Of a stretch of DNA of 64,000 nucleotides, positions 8,233 through 17,470 are shown in pieces (position 1 is the stretch's first letter; each line of letters starts with the position of its first letter). The stretch is from the NCBI RefSeq assembly GCF_002165575.1, contig NZ_MXQF01000002.1, positions 124,001-188,000 of the forward strand, written 5' to 3'. The notes under the pieces are model-generated. The model did no database searches. It had not been told where the DNA came from and was given only the letters and a program-made list of their open reading frames with translations. A program made the translations under genes and the position numbers. This stretch comes from Pseudoalteromonas sp. A601. GTDB lineage: Bacteria; Pseudomonadota; Gammaproteobacteria; Enterobacterales; Alteromonadaceae.

Positions 8233-10905
8233 ATGTTATTAAGGTTATTAACCAAGCCACTGCCTTGGTTAATATTATTTAGTAGCTATGCACATGCTAC
8301 GAGCTATTATCAATTTAATTTACCTGAGGCAACTTTGCAGCAGCGTTTACTTGATGTTGCAACGCAAAGTGGTTGGCAACTCAGTGCCGCAGCGTTACCT
8401 GAGCAAGCGTTATTAACCCCATTACAAGGACGCTTTAGTTTAGAGGAACTACTGAATAAAAGCTTTGAAAGTAGTCAGTATCAATTTCATTTAGACCCAC
8501 AGCAACAACGAATTTTTGTAACATTCGCTATGCCTGAAAAAAAACATGATTTTGAGCGAATCATTGTAACGGGTGTCAGTGGTAAAACCCGTAATATTTT
8601 AAACTCTTCCATTTCAATTACTCAGTTGTCTACTCAACAGCTTGAGCAACACACTCCCTACTCTAGCGCCGAAATTCTAAAGGAGGTTACCGGCTTTTGG
8701 GTTGAAGATTCCGGCGGTGAAACCAATAATAATGTATCGCCACGGGGACTTAGAGGCGGTGAAGGGTTTCGTTTTATTAGTTTAATGGAAAATGGATTAC
8801 CTATTACTTACGATGGTATTTGGAGTGACTTTTTTTTACGTCCTGATCTCACTCACCAAACAATTGAGGCTGTACGTGGCGGTAGTAGCGGTATTTTTAC
8901 CCTTAATGGCCCAGCGGCCATGGTTAACTATATTACCCGGCGAGGTTCTGATCTCCCTTTTAATTTAGTTAAATTTAGCCACGCTCTTAATTATGATTAC
9001 AGCAGATTAGACGCCCTATTTAGCGGCCCAATTAATGAAGAGCTTTTTTATAGTCTTGGTGGTTTTTATCGTACCTCCAATGGCATTCGCGAGCCCGGTT
9101 TTAATAGCGACTTGGGTGGCCAGTTTAGTGCGAAATTAAGCTGGATAAGGGATGATTTTGAGTTAGACCTAAGCTTTAAACATCTAAACGATAAAACCAG
9201 TTTTTATGCGCCCTTAGTCATGCAAAACTATAACAACATTAAGGAGCTGCCCAGTCTCCCTTATGATTACGGCACCTTACTGAGTGATGACTTGCAATAT
9301 TTAGACTTTCACACCCCAGAAGGGCAAATAAAACGGGATTTAGAAGACGCGCAGCAAAGCTTAATGAACAGCTATACAGTGCAATTTAAAGGTATTTTAT
9401 CAAAGCAGTGGCATATCAATAACAATGCACGATATGCAAACCTTAGTAACCAGTTTTATACCTTAATGAATTTAGGCAACGAGACTATTATTGATGCTAG
9501 TTCGCGCTTAGCCGCAGATGATGTAAATACATTCATCAATGATTTTTCCAAGTCTAATGTGCAAGCAAAATATCTGCGCAGTGCTGATAACACACTGATC
9601 CAAGACCCGTCTTTGCTCAATGGCAATGGCCTTATCACGTCGAGCTACCCTTTGTATTCTCGCTATAAGCAACAGCAATTTATTAATCATTTTAATGTCA
9701 ATTATTACCAACCGCAGTGGTCACTCAGGCTAGGCCATATGTATGCGCATAATGACTTTAGTTCATTACCACTGGATCAGTGGCTTGGGCAAATACTGAC
9801 CGATGTACAACATCAACCACAGCGCCTTGATATTGTACTGGTAGATGAACAGGATAATATTGTCGCAAACTTTACCGAGCAGGGCTTTTTATCTTACGCG
9901 GGACCTGTGTATTTAACTGGCCAAGGAAAGTTACGTTCGCATTCATTGTACGCAAGCCTTGATTGGCAAGTATCCGATAAGCTTAAGTTTGATTTTGCCC
10001 TCAGAAATGAACAACTCAGATTAACCAGTAGTACACAGCAAGGCAAAATTGGCCAAACAAGCACAGCCAAAGACTATTACTCACATTACTCTGCAAATAG
10101 CTCATTTACTGATTCTTTTAATCAAAACGCTGTCAGTCTTGGTGCTAACTATCAAATTAATGAACAACTGGCGGTATTTACTCGCTACGCAGATGCGTTT
10201 GAAATGCCCCGTTTAATTAGCTTTGGCAATGCCCGTGGTTGGGAAAAAGATACAGAACAACGGGATACACAAGGCTTCGGCCAACCGATAAGCTTAACCT
10301 TAACAGAGGTTGGTTTGCGCTATCATGCAATGCACTGGCAATTTAGTGGCACTTTGTTTGATACTAATTTTGATCCGCTTCCCTTTACCGTCTATCGCGG
10401 GGCTGCAAGCACTCAACAAGCGGTGTTGATCAACACGCAGACCCAAGGGCTAGAGTTTGAATACGACTATCAATTTAATCAAGCTTGGCAATTTAAGGCC
10501 ATAGGTGTATGGCAAGATGCTGGCTTCTATGGCATTCCAACGCAATTACCGCAAAGCGAATTTAATGGGAATCAGATAACTCGGACACCGGAGCTGCAAC
10601 TACGCCTGACGCCCAAATACCAAGCAGAGCCTATAACCGTCGCCGTTACTTGGTCTTATGTGGGTGAACGCTATTCAGATATTGCCAATCAATTTGCACT
10701 CCCTGCCTACCAAAGCTGGGATCTGTTTGCAGAGTTTATATTTACTGAGCAACTAAGCGCACAACTACAGGTAAAAAACCTAACTAATACGCTGGGTTTA
10801 ACGGAAGGAAATCCAAGGGATGATCTAACTCATCAAGAGCCATTATTTTATGGCCGACCAATATTTGGCCGAACCATAAAATTAGCTTTAAGTTACCGGT
10901 TTTAG
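8233..10905 (+). CDS. TonB-dependent receptor with N-terminal STN signalling domain (FecA-like transducer)
   Basis: Outer-membrane receptor of about 890 residues. A signal peptide (MLLRLLTKPLPWLILFSSYAHA) is followed by an STN domain (about 25-100; LPEATLQQRLLDVATQSGW), which in FecA-type receptors contacts the FecR protein in the periplasm. A TonB-box-like ERIIVTG comes next, then the plug (about 120-240: SPRGLRGGEGFRF, EAVRGGSSGIF) and the 22-strand barrel, ending LALSYRF. It is paralogous to the partial receptor at position 1, with several identical motifs in the barrel. An in-frame TTG at 8221 is an alternative start; no strong ribosome site is seen for either. With the sigma and anti-sigma genes it forms a cell-surface signalling unit; the ligand is probably a GlcNAc-containing saccharide (inference). 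Confidence 0.94.
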   Translation: MLLRLLTKPLPWLILFSSYAHATSYYQFNLPEATLQQRLLDVATQSGWQLSAAALPEQALLTPLQGRFSLEELLNKSFESSQYQFHLDPQQQRIFVTFAMPEKKHDFERIIVTGVSGKTRNILNSSISITQLSTQQLEQHTPYSSAEILKEVTGFWVEDSGGETNNNVSPRGLRGGEGFRFISLMENGLPITYDGIWSDFFLRPDLTHQTIEAVRGGSSGIFTLNGPAAMVNYITRRGSDLPFNLVKFSHALNYDYSRLDALFSGPINEELFYSLGGFYRTSNGIREPGFNSDLGGQFSAKLSWIRDDFELDLSFKHLNDKTSFYAPLVMQNYNNIKELPSLPYDYGTLLSDDLQYLDFHTPEGQIKRDLEDAQQSLMNSYTVQFKGILSKQWHINNNARYANLSNQFYTLMNLGNETIIDASSRLAADDVNTFINDFSKSNVQAKYLRSADNTLIQDPSLLNGNGLITSSYPLYSRYKQQQFINHFNVNYYQPQWSLRLGHMYAHNDFSSLPLDQWLGQILTDVQHQPQRLDIVLVDEQDNIVANFTEQGFLSYAGPVYLTGQGKLRSHSLYASLDWQVSDKLKFDFALRNEQLRLTSSTQQGKIGQTSTAKDYYSHYSANSSFTDSFNQNAVSLGANYQINEQLAVFTRYADAFEMPRLISFGNARGWEKDTEQRDTQGFGQPISLTLTEVGLRYHAMHWQFSGTLFDTNFDPLPFTVYRGAASTQQAVLINTQTQGLEFEYDYQFNQAWQFKAIGVWQDAGFYGIPTQLPQSEFNGNQITRTPELQLRLTPKYQAEPITVAVTWSYVGERYSDIANQFALPAYQSWDLFAEFIFTEQLSAQLQVKNLTNTLGLTEGNPRDDLTHQEPLFYGRPIFGRTIKLALSYRF

Positions 10906-11922
10906 TTACTCTGGCCAGTCTTGTAGGGCTTTTAGGCTAAATTCATAACCATCAAAGCTCAATACACTTTGCTCAGGCGTAATTTCTAACACTTCAAAAT
11001 CACCGAAGCGATCGCCTTCATACAACTCTCGATTGTTTAGCTTTATCCAGCGCTTTTCTACCGAAGAAGAATATATATGTGCTTGATATTTAATGCTCGG
11101 CAAAATAGCCAATAAACCATCGGGCAGAAGCTCAACAGGCTGCGCATAAGATGAGTTTTTAGTCCCTTGCGTTACTTGATGTGTTTGCGTTTGCTCTGTG
11201 TCTTTGATTGCACGAGCAAACGCATTTTTTAGCTCACTTGGCACAGAATCTAATTCATCATCACTCACAGTGGCAGGCTTTTTCACGGTGTTAGGTTCAC
11301 CAATTGGCTTACCAAGCACTTTATACTTACTTAAATCCACATTACTTGAACTCGTATTAGCTGCTTGCTGAGTAAATTGTGGCGGTTGATTCGCCATCGC
11401 TTGGTACTGTGGCGCGGGTGCATTATAAACTTGTTGATAGCCATTCGGCGTTTGTATAAGCACTGGTTGATTCTGCGGGTAAGTAGGTACTGAGTTAACA
11501 GGTACTTGAACCCATTGATATTGCTGAGCAGATTGCAGGCTACCTTGAGGCATTACTTGCGCCGCAGCTTGGTTAAGCAGCGATGCCCCCCCTGCTTGAG
11601 AAGGTGTTGTACTCTCTTGTACAGGTTTTTCCACAACAGTGGCTGTTACTTGCTCTACTTTGGGTTTTGCTTCTTTTTCTTGCTGCTTAGGTTCTGCTAC
11701 TTGAGCATCATTGAATTGTATAGTGTCAGTTTGTAGCCACTTTCCAATCATAAAACCAGCAACTAAAGTTAGCCCTAAAGCCAACACTACACCGAGCGAT
11801 AGCGCAATAAAACGGTAGCGTTTTAGCTCTTGTTGTTGCTTAAGCTGCTGAGCACTTTGATCATAAGCAGATGCTTCATCATGATGTTCTGATTGTTTTA
11901 ACGCATCTAATAAATACGACAT
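10906..11922 (-). CDS. gspB: General secretion pathway protein B (GspB/ExeB-like)
   Basis: 338 residues, bitopic inner-membrane protein. It starts with the conserved MSYLLDALKQSE, has one membrane span (about 38-62; IALSLGVVLALGLTLVAGFMIG), a long Gln/Pro-rich periplasmic linker, and a C-terminal T2SSB domain (about 275-338; YKAHIYSSSVEKRWIKLN, GDRFGDFEVLEI). In Aeromonas and related bacteria GspA and GspB help the secretin of the type II secretion system through the peptidoglycan. It lies 12 nt downstream of gspA in the same orientation. It converges tail to tail with the receptor gene with no gap and no visible terminator. No other gsp gene is present in the window, which is usual for this pair. 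Confidence 0.88.
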   Translation of the reverse strand: MSYLLDALKQSEHHDEASAYDQSAQQLKQQQELKRYRFIALSLGVVLALGLTLVAGFMIGKWLQTDTIQFNDAQVAEPKQQEKEAKPKVEQVTATVVEKPVQESTTPSQAGGASLLNQAAAQVMPQGSLQSAQQYQWVQVPVNSVPTYPQNQPVLIQTPNGYQQVYNAPAPQYQAMANQPPQFTQQAANTSSSNVDLSKYKVLGKPIGEPNTVKKPATVSDDELDSVPSELKNAFARAIKDTEQTQTHQVTQGTKNSSYAQPVELLPDGLLAILPSIKYQAHIYSSSVEKRWIKLNNRELYEGDRFGDFEVLEITPEQSVLSFDGYEFSLKALQDWPE

Positions 11923-11934
11923 AATTTACCACTA

Positions 11935-12852
11935 CTAAAAAATAAACGACAAGCCAATACCCATACCAAGCACAGCAAGAAAACCTAAAGGTAGTAACCA
12001 ATAAATAGAGTTTTGTTCAGTCTTTAACTCACTTTTAATGGCGCTAGGGGGTAATGCTTCCTCTGCTGAGCGCATGACTATATCGCTGTCTATCACCATG
12101 AGCTGCTTTGAAAACGCGCCCATTAAACAACGCTCACATAATAGGTTCACTAATCGAGGAATACCTTGGGTCGCAACATACACTGTTTTTATTGCATCAG
12201 GTGAAAACAACGCCCGTTCACAACCGGCTACATATAAACGGTGCTTAATATAGGCAATAGTTTGCCCCTCAGTAAGCGGTAACAAGTGGTATCGCGCAGT
12301 GATCCGCTGCGCTAATTGACGCAACTCATTGCGCTTGAGCAACGCTTGTAATTCAGGCTGACCCACCAGTACAATTTGCAGTAACTTTTTATGATCCGTT
12401 TCTATATTGGTAAGGAGCCTGAGCTGCTCAAGCACATCAGGTGATAATAACTGTGCTTCATCAATTAACAAAATAGTATGGCCACCTGCTTGATGGTTCG
12501 CTTCTAAATGTTTTTTGATGGCATCAGTTAAGGTTTTTAAGGTGGCATTTTGCTCATCATAATCAATGGCAAACTCATCACAAATGCTAGCCAATAACTC
12601 TAGCTGCGACAAAGCAGGATTATGGATCAAAGCCACTTGGGTATTTTCTGGCAGTTGCTCTTGCAAGCTACGGGTAAGGGTAGTTTTTCCTGTGCCCACT
12701 TCACCTGTTAACAACACAAAGCCACCCGCTTCACCTAAACCATAGGTTAAGTGAGCCAAAGCCTCTTTATGGCGTTCGCTTAAAAACAAATACTGTGGGT
12801 TTGGCGCGATTGAAAATGGTTTTTCCGACAAGCCAAAATAGCTTAAATACAC
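11935..12852 (-). CDS. gspA: GspA/ExeA-type AAA ATPase
   Basis: 305-residue ATPase beginning MYLSYFGLSEKPFSIAPNP, the typical opening of ExeA/MshM-type ATPases. Walker A is GEVGTGKTT (about 50-58), Walker B is TILLIDEAQ (about 126-134), and a sensor-like LVGQPEL follows. A single C-terminal membrane span (IYWLLPLGFLAVLGMGIGLSFIF) ends the protein. Aeromonas ExeA is longer, with a periplasmic peptidoglycan-binding domain after the span; this one stops at the membrane, so it is a short form. The start is GTG 12852, preceded by AAGGAA at 7 nt. It forms an operon with gspB and is divergent from cca. MshM-type function in pilus biogenesis is an alternative, made less likely by the gspB neighbour. 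Confidence 0.85.
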   Translation of the reverse strand: MYLSYFGLSEKPFSIAPNPQYLFLSERHKEALAHLTYGLGEAGGFVLLTGEVGTGKTTLTRSLQEQLPENTQVALIHNPALSQLELLASICDEFAIDYDEQNATLKTLTDAIKKHLEANHQAGGHTILLIDEAQLLSPDVLEQLRLLTNIETDHKKLLQIVLVGQPELQALLKRNELRQLAQRITARYHLLPLTEGQTIAYIKHRLYVAGCERALFSPDAIKTVYVATQGIPRLVNLLCERCLMGAFSKQLMVIDSDIVMRSAEEALPPSAIKSELKTEQNSIYWLLPLGFLAVLGMGIGLSFIF

Positions 12853-12979
12853 CCTGAATTTCCTTACTGAGTAAATCAGCGCCTATAATGGCAAAAAAAT
12901 GCACTAAGTGAAAACCTTGTTAGCGTTTTATTGGTTAAATAACGTAAAATAGTTTGAACAGTTAATTTTTAGGTGAGTT

Positions 12980-14089
12980 ATGCAAGTTTATTTGGTCGGT
13001 GGTGCAGTACGAGATGAGCTTCTTGGACGCAAAATAAAAGAGCGTGATTACGTTGTTGTGGGAGCGACCCCTGAGCAACTTTTGCAACTAGGATATCAAC
13101 AAGTCGGAAAAGACTTTCCAGTATTTCTGCACCCAAAAAGCAAAGAGGAATATGCCCTTGCCCGCACGGAGCGTAAACAGGGCCAAGGATATACAGGATT
13201 TATCTGTGAATTTTCTGCCGATGTAACGCTAGAAGACGATCTGCGCCGTCGTGATTTAACTGTTAATGCCATCGCTAAAGCAGATGACGGCAGCTTAGTT
13301 GACCCTTACGGTGGCAAGCAAGATTTAGATAACCGTATTTTACGCCATGTCTCCGAAGCTTTTAGTGAAGACCCGCTGCGTATCTTACGTGTTGCACGAT
13401 TTGCTGCACGCTACCACTATTTAGGCTTTACCATTGCCGATGAAACTCAGTTATTATTAACTCAAATGATTAACCGTGGCGAACTAAATACGTTGACCGC
13501 TGAGCGTATTTGGCTTGAATGTGAAAAATCACTCGATGATGGTGCGTTTGCTGAGTTTTTAAATGTTCTCGCACAACTGGGAGCCCTCAACGCAATTAGC
13601 CCTGCCCTAGCAAATAACTGGAACAATAAATTATACCAACAATTAAAAAATCGATATGCATACGCACAAAGCCAAGAAATAACGGATAAGTCACTGTTGT
13701 TTGCACAAGCTACTAGCTCATTAACCGCCGATGACATTAAAGCCATAAGCGAATCGATTCGCTTACCTAATGATGTACGCGATTTGGCATTACAACTCAA
13801 TGCCCATCAAGCAACTTTAACGAGCAAAATACTCAGCGCTGAGCTATTACTTACTTGTTGTAATCAACTTGATTTGTGGCGCCGCCCAGAGCGATTTACA
13901 GGATTGCTTTTAGCTTTAGAGGTTGCCAATTGTGGCGTTTTCAATAATAAGCAAAAGTTAATAAGAGCGACCGATGCAGCCAAAACGATCAACCCACAGC
14001 AATTTATTGCCCAAGGTGTGCAAGGAGCACAAATAAAAACCGCGCTAGAGAACGCGCGGCTTGAAATGTTCAACAATTATTTTAACTAA
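12980..14089 (+). CDS. cca: CCA-adding tRNA nucleotidyltransferase
   Basis: Adds or repairs the 3' CCA end of tRNAs using CTP and ATP. The 369-residue protein shows the class II head motif LVGGAVRDELLG (residues 5-16), the metal-binding pair E21 and D23 in KIKERDYVVVG (E. coli has D-R-D here), the FPVFLHP and EYALARTERK motifs, the RRRDLTVNAIA motif, and the amino-acid template DPLRILRVARFAARY. At 369 residues it lacks the C-terminal HD phosphodiesterase domain of the 412-residue E. coli enzyme. A GGTGAG ribosome site precedes ATG 12980. Monocistronic by layout, divergent from gspAB. Confidence 0.95.
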   Translation: MQVYLVGGAVRDELLGRKIKERDYVVVGATPEQLLQLGYQQVGKDFPVFLHPKSKEEYALARTERKQGQGYTGFICEFSADVTLEDDLRRRDLTVNAIAKADDGSLVDPYGGKQDLDNRILRHVSEAFSEDPLRILRVARFAARYHYLGFTIADETQLLLTQMINRGELNTLTAERIWLECEKSLDDGAFAEFLNVLAQLGALNAISPALANNWNNKLYQQLKNRYAYAQSQEITDKSLLFAQATSSLTADDIKAISESIRLPNDVRDLALQLNAHQATLTSKILSAELLLTCCNQLDLWRRPERFTGLLLALEVANCGVFNNKQKLIRATDAAKTINPQQFIAQGVQGAQIKTALENARLEMFNNYFN

Positions 14090-14105
14090 CGTAAATGCTG
14101 GCTAA

Positions 14106-14615
14106 CTATTCTTCGTAGCGGACAAAACGCAAGTAAACATTTGAGGCTTTAGCATGCAAGCTGTTAAGGCCTCTATCGAAAGTATATACCCAAGCAAAAC
14201 TTGGATCCGTCACGTTTGATGTATTTGTCCAATAGTTGTCGTTTTTACTACCAATAAAAACGTCTTCATTAATACTTGGCGTTACACATTTATGCTCTAA
14301 AATACTTGCCAGCTCTTTAATATTTGGCACTTGCCAATCATCATAATTACCGGTGCGGTCATTAACTGATGCTCTAAGCGCTTCTTGCCAAGTCGTTTTA
14401 ATTGCGCTGTTTGTGCAGCGAGTGGTATCTGCATCAAAGCTTTGTCCATAACTACAGGTTTGCCACATCAGTCCCGTAACATTATCACTGACTGTCCCAT
14501 CAGTATTTAGCGTAAAGCGGTTACTTGGTGTGGTTTCGCTAATCGAATCATAACAGGTCTTAGCTGCTAAGATTGAAGGTGTAAATAATAGCGTTAGTAC
14601 TAATAAAGCTTTCAT
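14106..14615 (-). CDS. Secreted DUF1566 (Lcl C-terminal-type) protein
   Basis: 169 residues with a signal peptide (about 1-18; MKALLVLTLLFTPSILAA) and one DUF1566 domain: TVSDNVTGLMWQTC, WQEALRASVNDR, DWQVPNIKELASIL, YWTNTS, LRFVRYE. DUF1566 domains occur in secreted and surface proteins, often with Ig-like repeats; no catalytic role is known. The start overlaps the last 4 nt of the upstream gene (ATGA), so translation is probably coupled. Two cysteine pairs suggest disulfides. Function unknown. Confidence 0.85.
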   Translation of the reverse strand: MKALLVLTLLFTPSILAAKTCYDSISETTPSNRFTLNTDGTVSDNVTGLMWQTCSYGQSFDADTTRCTNSAIKTTWQEALRASVNDRTGNYDDWQVPNIKELASILEHKCVTPSINEDVFIGSKNDNYWTNTSNVTDPSFAWVYTFDRGLNSLHAKASNVYLRFVRYEE

Positions 14616-16306
14616 TGCGTGCCCCCCGCTGTTCTCACTAATCGTACAAATGCAGTTTTACTTTTTGGATAAGCTAAATCGTTACCATTACTCATGTCGA
14701 TAATATAAGCCTGCGACAAACTCGTACCATCAGCTGCGGTTTGCGATGTCCAATAAGGTAAGTAAGGCGCCTGAGTAAAGGTATTTTTGCTGGGTGTATT
14801 AGGGAAATAGTCATCATCTAACAGTAATGATTGCCCTTGTTTACCATAATCTAATAATGTCATTAATTCTGTATAAGTTGGCACTCGCCAATTAGTACCA
14901 CCGCAATAATCAAGTCCATTTACGGCATCAACATAAGCTTGCAAACCGCAATTAGATGTACTTGGGCAAGTGCTATTAGCAGCCCCTAAGCTACTCCCTG
15001 TTTGTACGCCGTTATTATCGTTTAAATACCAAGTATAATGATTTTGACCTTCTCTTAACTGAGTATTTGGCACCGTCCCTGTATTTGGCGCTTTCACTTC
15101 CCAAATTAAGCCCGTGACATTATCGCGAACACAGCTATAGTCAGATTCAGTGTCAGGCAATTCATCAGCAAATTCATTAAGTTTAGTAAAATCGAAGGCA
15201 TGTTCACCTGCCCCTACTTTATCTATATGTGTAGTAACCACACTATCACGGCCAACTGCCGCATCTTGACGTGGGAAATCAGGGCTAGTACAAGCAACTT
15301 CTTGCGTATGGTTGTAGCACTTACCCATACCCGAGTCATTAATCAACCCAAGCGGTTTAGACTCGACAGTAATATTCACAGCGTCAGTATCAGTACGTCC
15401 TTTGCTATCGGTCACAGTAACTTCAAAAGTTAACGTATTGATTGCGTCAGTATTGGGGGCAGTGAAAGAAACAATGCATTGCCGTTGATTAGCTAAGGTT
15501 GCATTACCAGTCAGTTGTTGCCAATAGCATGAGAAGGTATCAGTGACTGTTTCACTTGAGGTCGCATCAAGGGTAACCTGTTCCACTTCAATAACGGTTT
15601 GATCAGCGCCTGCATTTGCAATGACAACTTCATCCGTTTTATTAAGAATATGTGTATATTGTGTGCTGTCTTCACCACCTTCATCATCAACAACGGTGAG
15701 CTGCCAAACTAAAGTGGTGTTTACATCGAGTAAGGGGTGAGTAAAGCTAATGGTGTCATTGCTAGCGCTATCAATAACCATGGTTGGTCCAGAAAGCTGT
15801 AGCCAGCTGTAGCTATTGATTGCCCCGTTTTCATCAGGGTCTATGGATGTTTGGGCGCTCAAAGTAATGGTATCGTTATAATCTGATGGCAATTCAGTGG
15901 GAGCTGTCTGCATTACTATGGCTTCAGGGAGTTGATTATTTGACGCTATTGAAATTATAACATCATCACTAACTAAAGTGCCGTCAGTGGTCTGATAATT
16001 AACACGTAATACAAGCTCGCTGTCTGCCTTAATATCTGGAGCTATGAGTGTTTGTTCAGCGCCGTCAGCGGGTAAGCCGTCTATACTAGGGCCGCTAACT
16101 CGTTGCCAGGTAAATGTACCATCGGCTGGCGAGCCTAATGCCGTAACTGTAAATTCATTTTTTTCAATGACTTGTTGATCTACTCCAGCATTTACTGAAG
16201 TGGCAACTTCAGGGTTATCATTACCGCCCCCTGAACCACCACACGCACTTAACAAAGAAATAATCGGTAATATAACGAAAAGCACTCTCATGCACTGCTT
16301 CCTCAT
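14612..16306 (-). CDS. Lipoprotein with PKD/Ig-like repeats and DUF1566 domain
   Basis: 564 residues. The N-terminal signal ends in the lipobox LLSAC followed by a Gly/Ser linker, so the protein is probably lipidated at Cys22. Three beta-sandwich repeats of about 95 residues follow, each with a tryptophan-containing core (FTWQRVSGPS, YSWLQLSGPT, CYWQQLTGN). They resemble PKD/REJ modules and start with AGVDQ/AGADQ-type motifs. A DUF1566 domain covers about 385-560 (DNVTGLIWEVKAP, WRVPTYTELMTLL, YWTSQTAAD, FVRLVRT). The gene overlaps the 169-residue DUF1566 gene by 4 nt, so the two form an operon and perhaps a surface complex. Adhesion or matrix binding is a guess from architecture. Confidence 0.85.
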   Translation of the reverse strand: MRKQCMRVLFVILPIISLLSACGGSGGGNDNPEVATSVNAGVDQQVIEKNEFTVTALGSPADGTFTWQRVSGPSIDGLPADGAEQTLIAPDIKADSELVLRVNYQTTDGTLVSDDVIISIASNNQLPEAIVMQTAPTELPSDYNDTITLSAQTSIDPDENGAINSYSWLQLSGPTMVIDSASNDTISFTHPLLDVNTTLVWQLTVVDDEGGEDSTQYTHILNKTDEVVIANAGADQTVIEVEQVTLDATSSETVTDTFSCYWQQLTGNATLANQRQCIVSFTAPNTDAINTLTFEVTVTDSKGRTDTDAVNITVESKPLGLINDSGMGKCYNHTQEVACTSPDFPRQDAAVGRDSVVTTHIDKVGAGEHAFDFTKLNEFADELPDTESDYSCVRDNVTGLIWEVKAPNTGTVPNTQLREGQNHYTWYLNDNNGVQTGSSLGAANSTCPSTSNCGLQAYVDAVNGLDYCGGTNWRVPTYTELMTLLDYGKQGQSLLLDDDYFPNTPSKNTFTQAPYLPYWTSQTAADGTSLSQAYIIDMSNGNDLAYPKSKTAFVRLVRTAGGTQ

Positions 16307-16396
16307 CTACATTAAAAAATTTTGCAGCACAAATACTTAACGCTACATTCTTAAGCTAGATAACAAGCAACAACAGTGCCAATTGTATAAGTAGTG

Positions 16397-16729
16397 TTAA
16401 AGGTAACTATCTTGATGAATACGTACAAAAAGTTTAGTGCCTACTTTACTGTAGTCTATTTTATATTCGCGGCCATCTAAGGCCTGGATAAACAGCAAAC
16501 GTTTTTCTTCACCAAATACATCTACTGAACCTATATAAACTATTTCTAGGTATCGTTCTTTTGCCTCACGACGGTTTTTTGGCAATTCTTCTTTAAATGG
16601 CTCTAAACCATGTTGTGTTACTTTAATCTTAGGGTGAGTTTCAGAGTTTACGATCACTAAATCGAGTTTTTTTTCTTTGTGGATAATCGTATTTCTTCCA
16701 CTTTTTATAAATGATCTTTCTTGACTCAT
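16397..16729 (-). CDS. Conserved-looking protein of unknown function (110 aa)
   Basis: Not recognised. A small charged protein with no signal peptide or membrane span; the N-terminal half is rich in Lys, and a basic/acidic helix (EPFKEELPKNRREAKERYLE) lies in the middle. The C-terminal part (VFGEEKRLLFIQALDGREYKIDYSKVG) looks like a small beta fold. It lies 33 nt downstream of the DUF2982 gene on the same strand and may be cotranscribed. Coding is supported by the uninterrupted frame and neighbours in phase, not by homology that I can name. Confidence 0.6.
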   Translation of the reverse strand: MSQERSFIKSGRNTIIHKEKKLDLVIVNSETHPKIKVTQHGLEPFKEELPKNRREAKERYLEIVYIGSVDVFGEEKRLLFIQALDGREYKIDYSKVGTKLFVRIHQDSYL

Positions 16730-16762
16730 CGCTTTATCCTACTAACGTCTACTTAGGCGCTT

Positions 16763-17470
16763 TTAGCCCTTTAATTGAGATTGAATAAACTGCTTGGGAT
16801 TTTTTCGCCACCTATTAAGGTTATGACTAAAATCCCAAATACTTCGATCTAATACACTCGCAGGTAACAGCAAGTCATACCCTGTTAATTGCTGCAAATG
16901 CCGCATTCTATTTGCGAACATTGCAATTAGTCCATTAAAGTTGTGACCATTCAAAGAGGTATAAAAACTATCTTCTACCAACCATTCTGATGGGCAATTA
17001 CCATTTTTGCAATGTTTTTGAACAACCTGCATAAATAAATGTCGCTGTTCTATCAATAATTTACCCGCAAGCCTTGGTGAAATATGCATTAAAAACTCAT
17101 CGCGGTCATTAAGCATAATACCGACGGCATTTAACTCAAGGTACTCAACTCCGTGCTCAACTTTAGGAATGCCACTATGGTGCACATTTTCTCTATTGAG
17201 AGACCAAAAACCATACTTATGATGGTAAGTAAGTAGTTGTTCAGAAATAATTAAACTATAGAATGGTTCTTGCGTCTTTAAAAAGCCGACAAATACAGCG
17301 GCTAAACATAAACTAACTAAAAATATCTCGATAATACTAATTGCTCCAGGCCGCAGCTGGTTAAATAACATAATAAAGACAACACCAAACGCCCCTACAA
17401 GTAGAGTTTCAATGCCGTGTGAAGCACCTTGCGCTCTGAGTTTTAAAAGTAAGTTTGACTGTTCAACCAT
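16763..17470 (-). CDS. DUF2982-like inner-membrane protein
   Basis: About 235 residues. Two hydrophobic segments near the N-terminus (about 20-40, LLVGAFGVVFIMLFNQL; about 47-68, IIEIFLVSLCLAAVFVGFL) are followed by a cytoplasmic domain with a PH-like start (FYSLIISEQLLTYHHKYGFWSLNRENV). This fits the DUF2982 family found in Alteromonadales and Vibrionales; function unknown. I use ATG 17470 (MVEQSNLLLKL); an upstream in-frame TTG at 17497 would add nine residues. The intergenic stretch 17471-17712 holds the divergent promoters of this gene and of the efflux operon; no further structure was seen. Confidence 0.7.
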   Translation of the reverse strand: MVEQSNLLLKLRAQGASHGIETLLVGAFGVVFIMLFNQLRPGAISIIEIFLVSLCLAAVFVGFLKTQEPFYSLIISEQLLTYHHKYGFWSLNRENVHHSGIPKVEHGVEYLELNAVGIMLNDRDEFLMHISPRLAGKLLIEQRHLFMQVVQKHCKNGNCPSEWLVEDSFYTSLNGHNFNGLIAMFANRMRHLQQLTGYDLLLPASVLDRSIWDFSHNLNRWRKNPKQFIQSQLKG

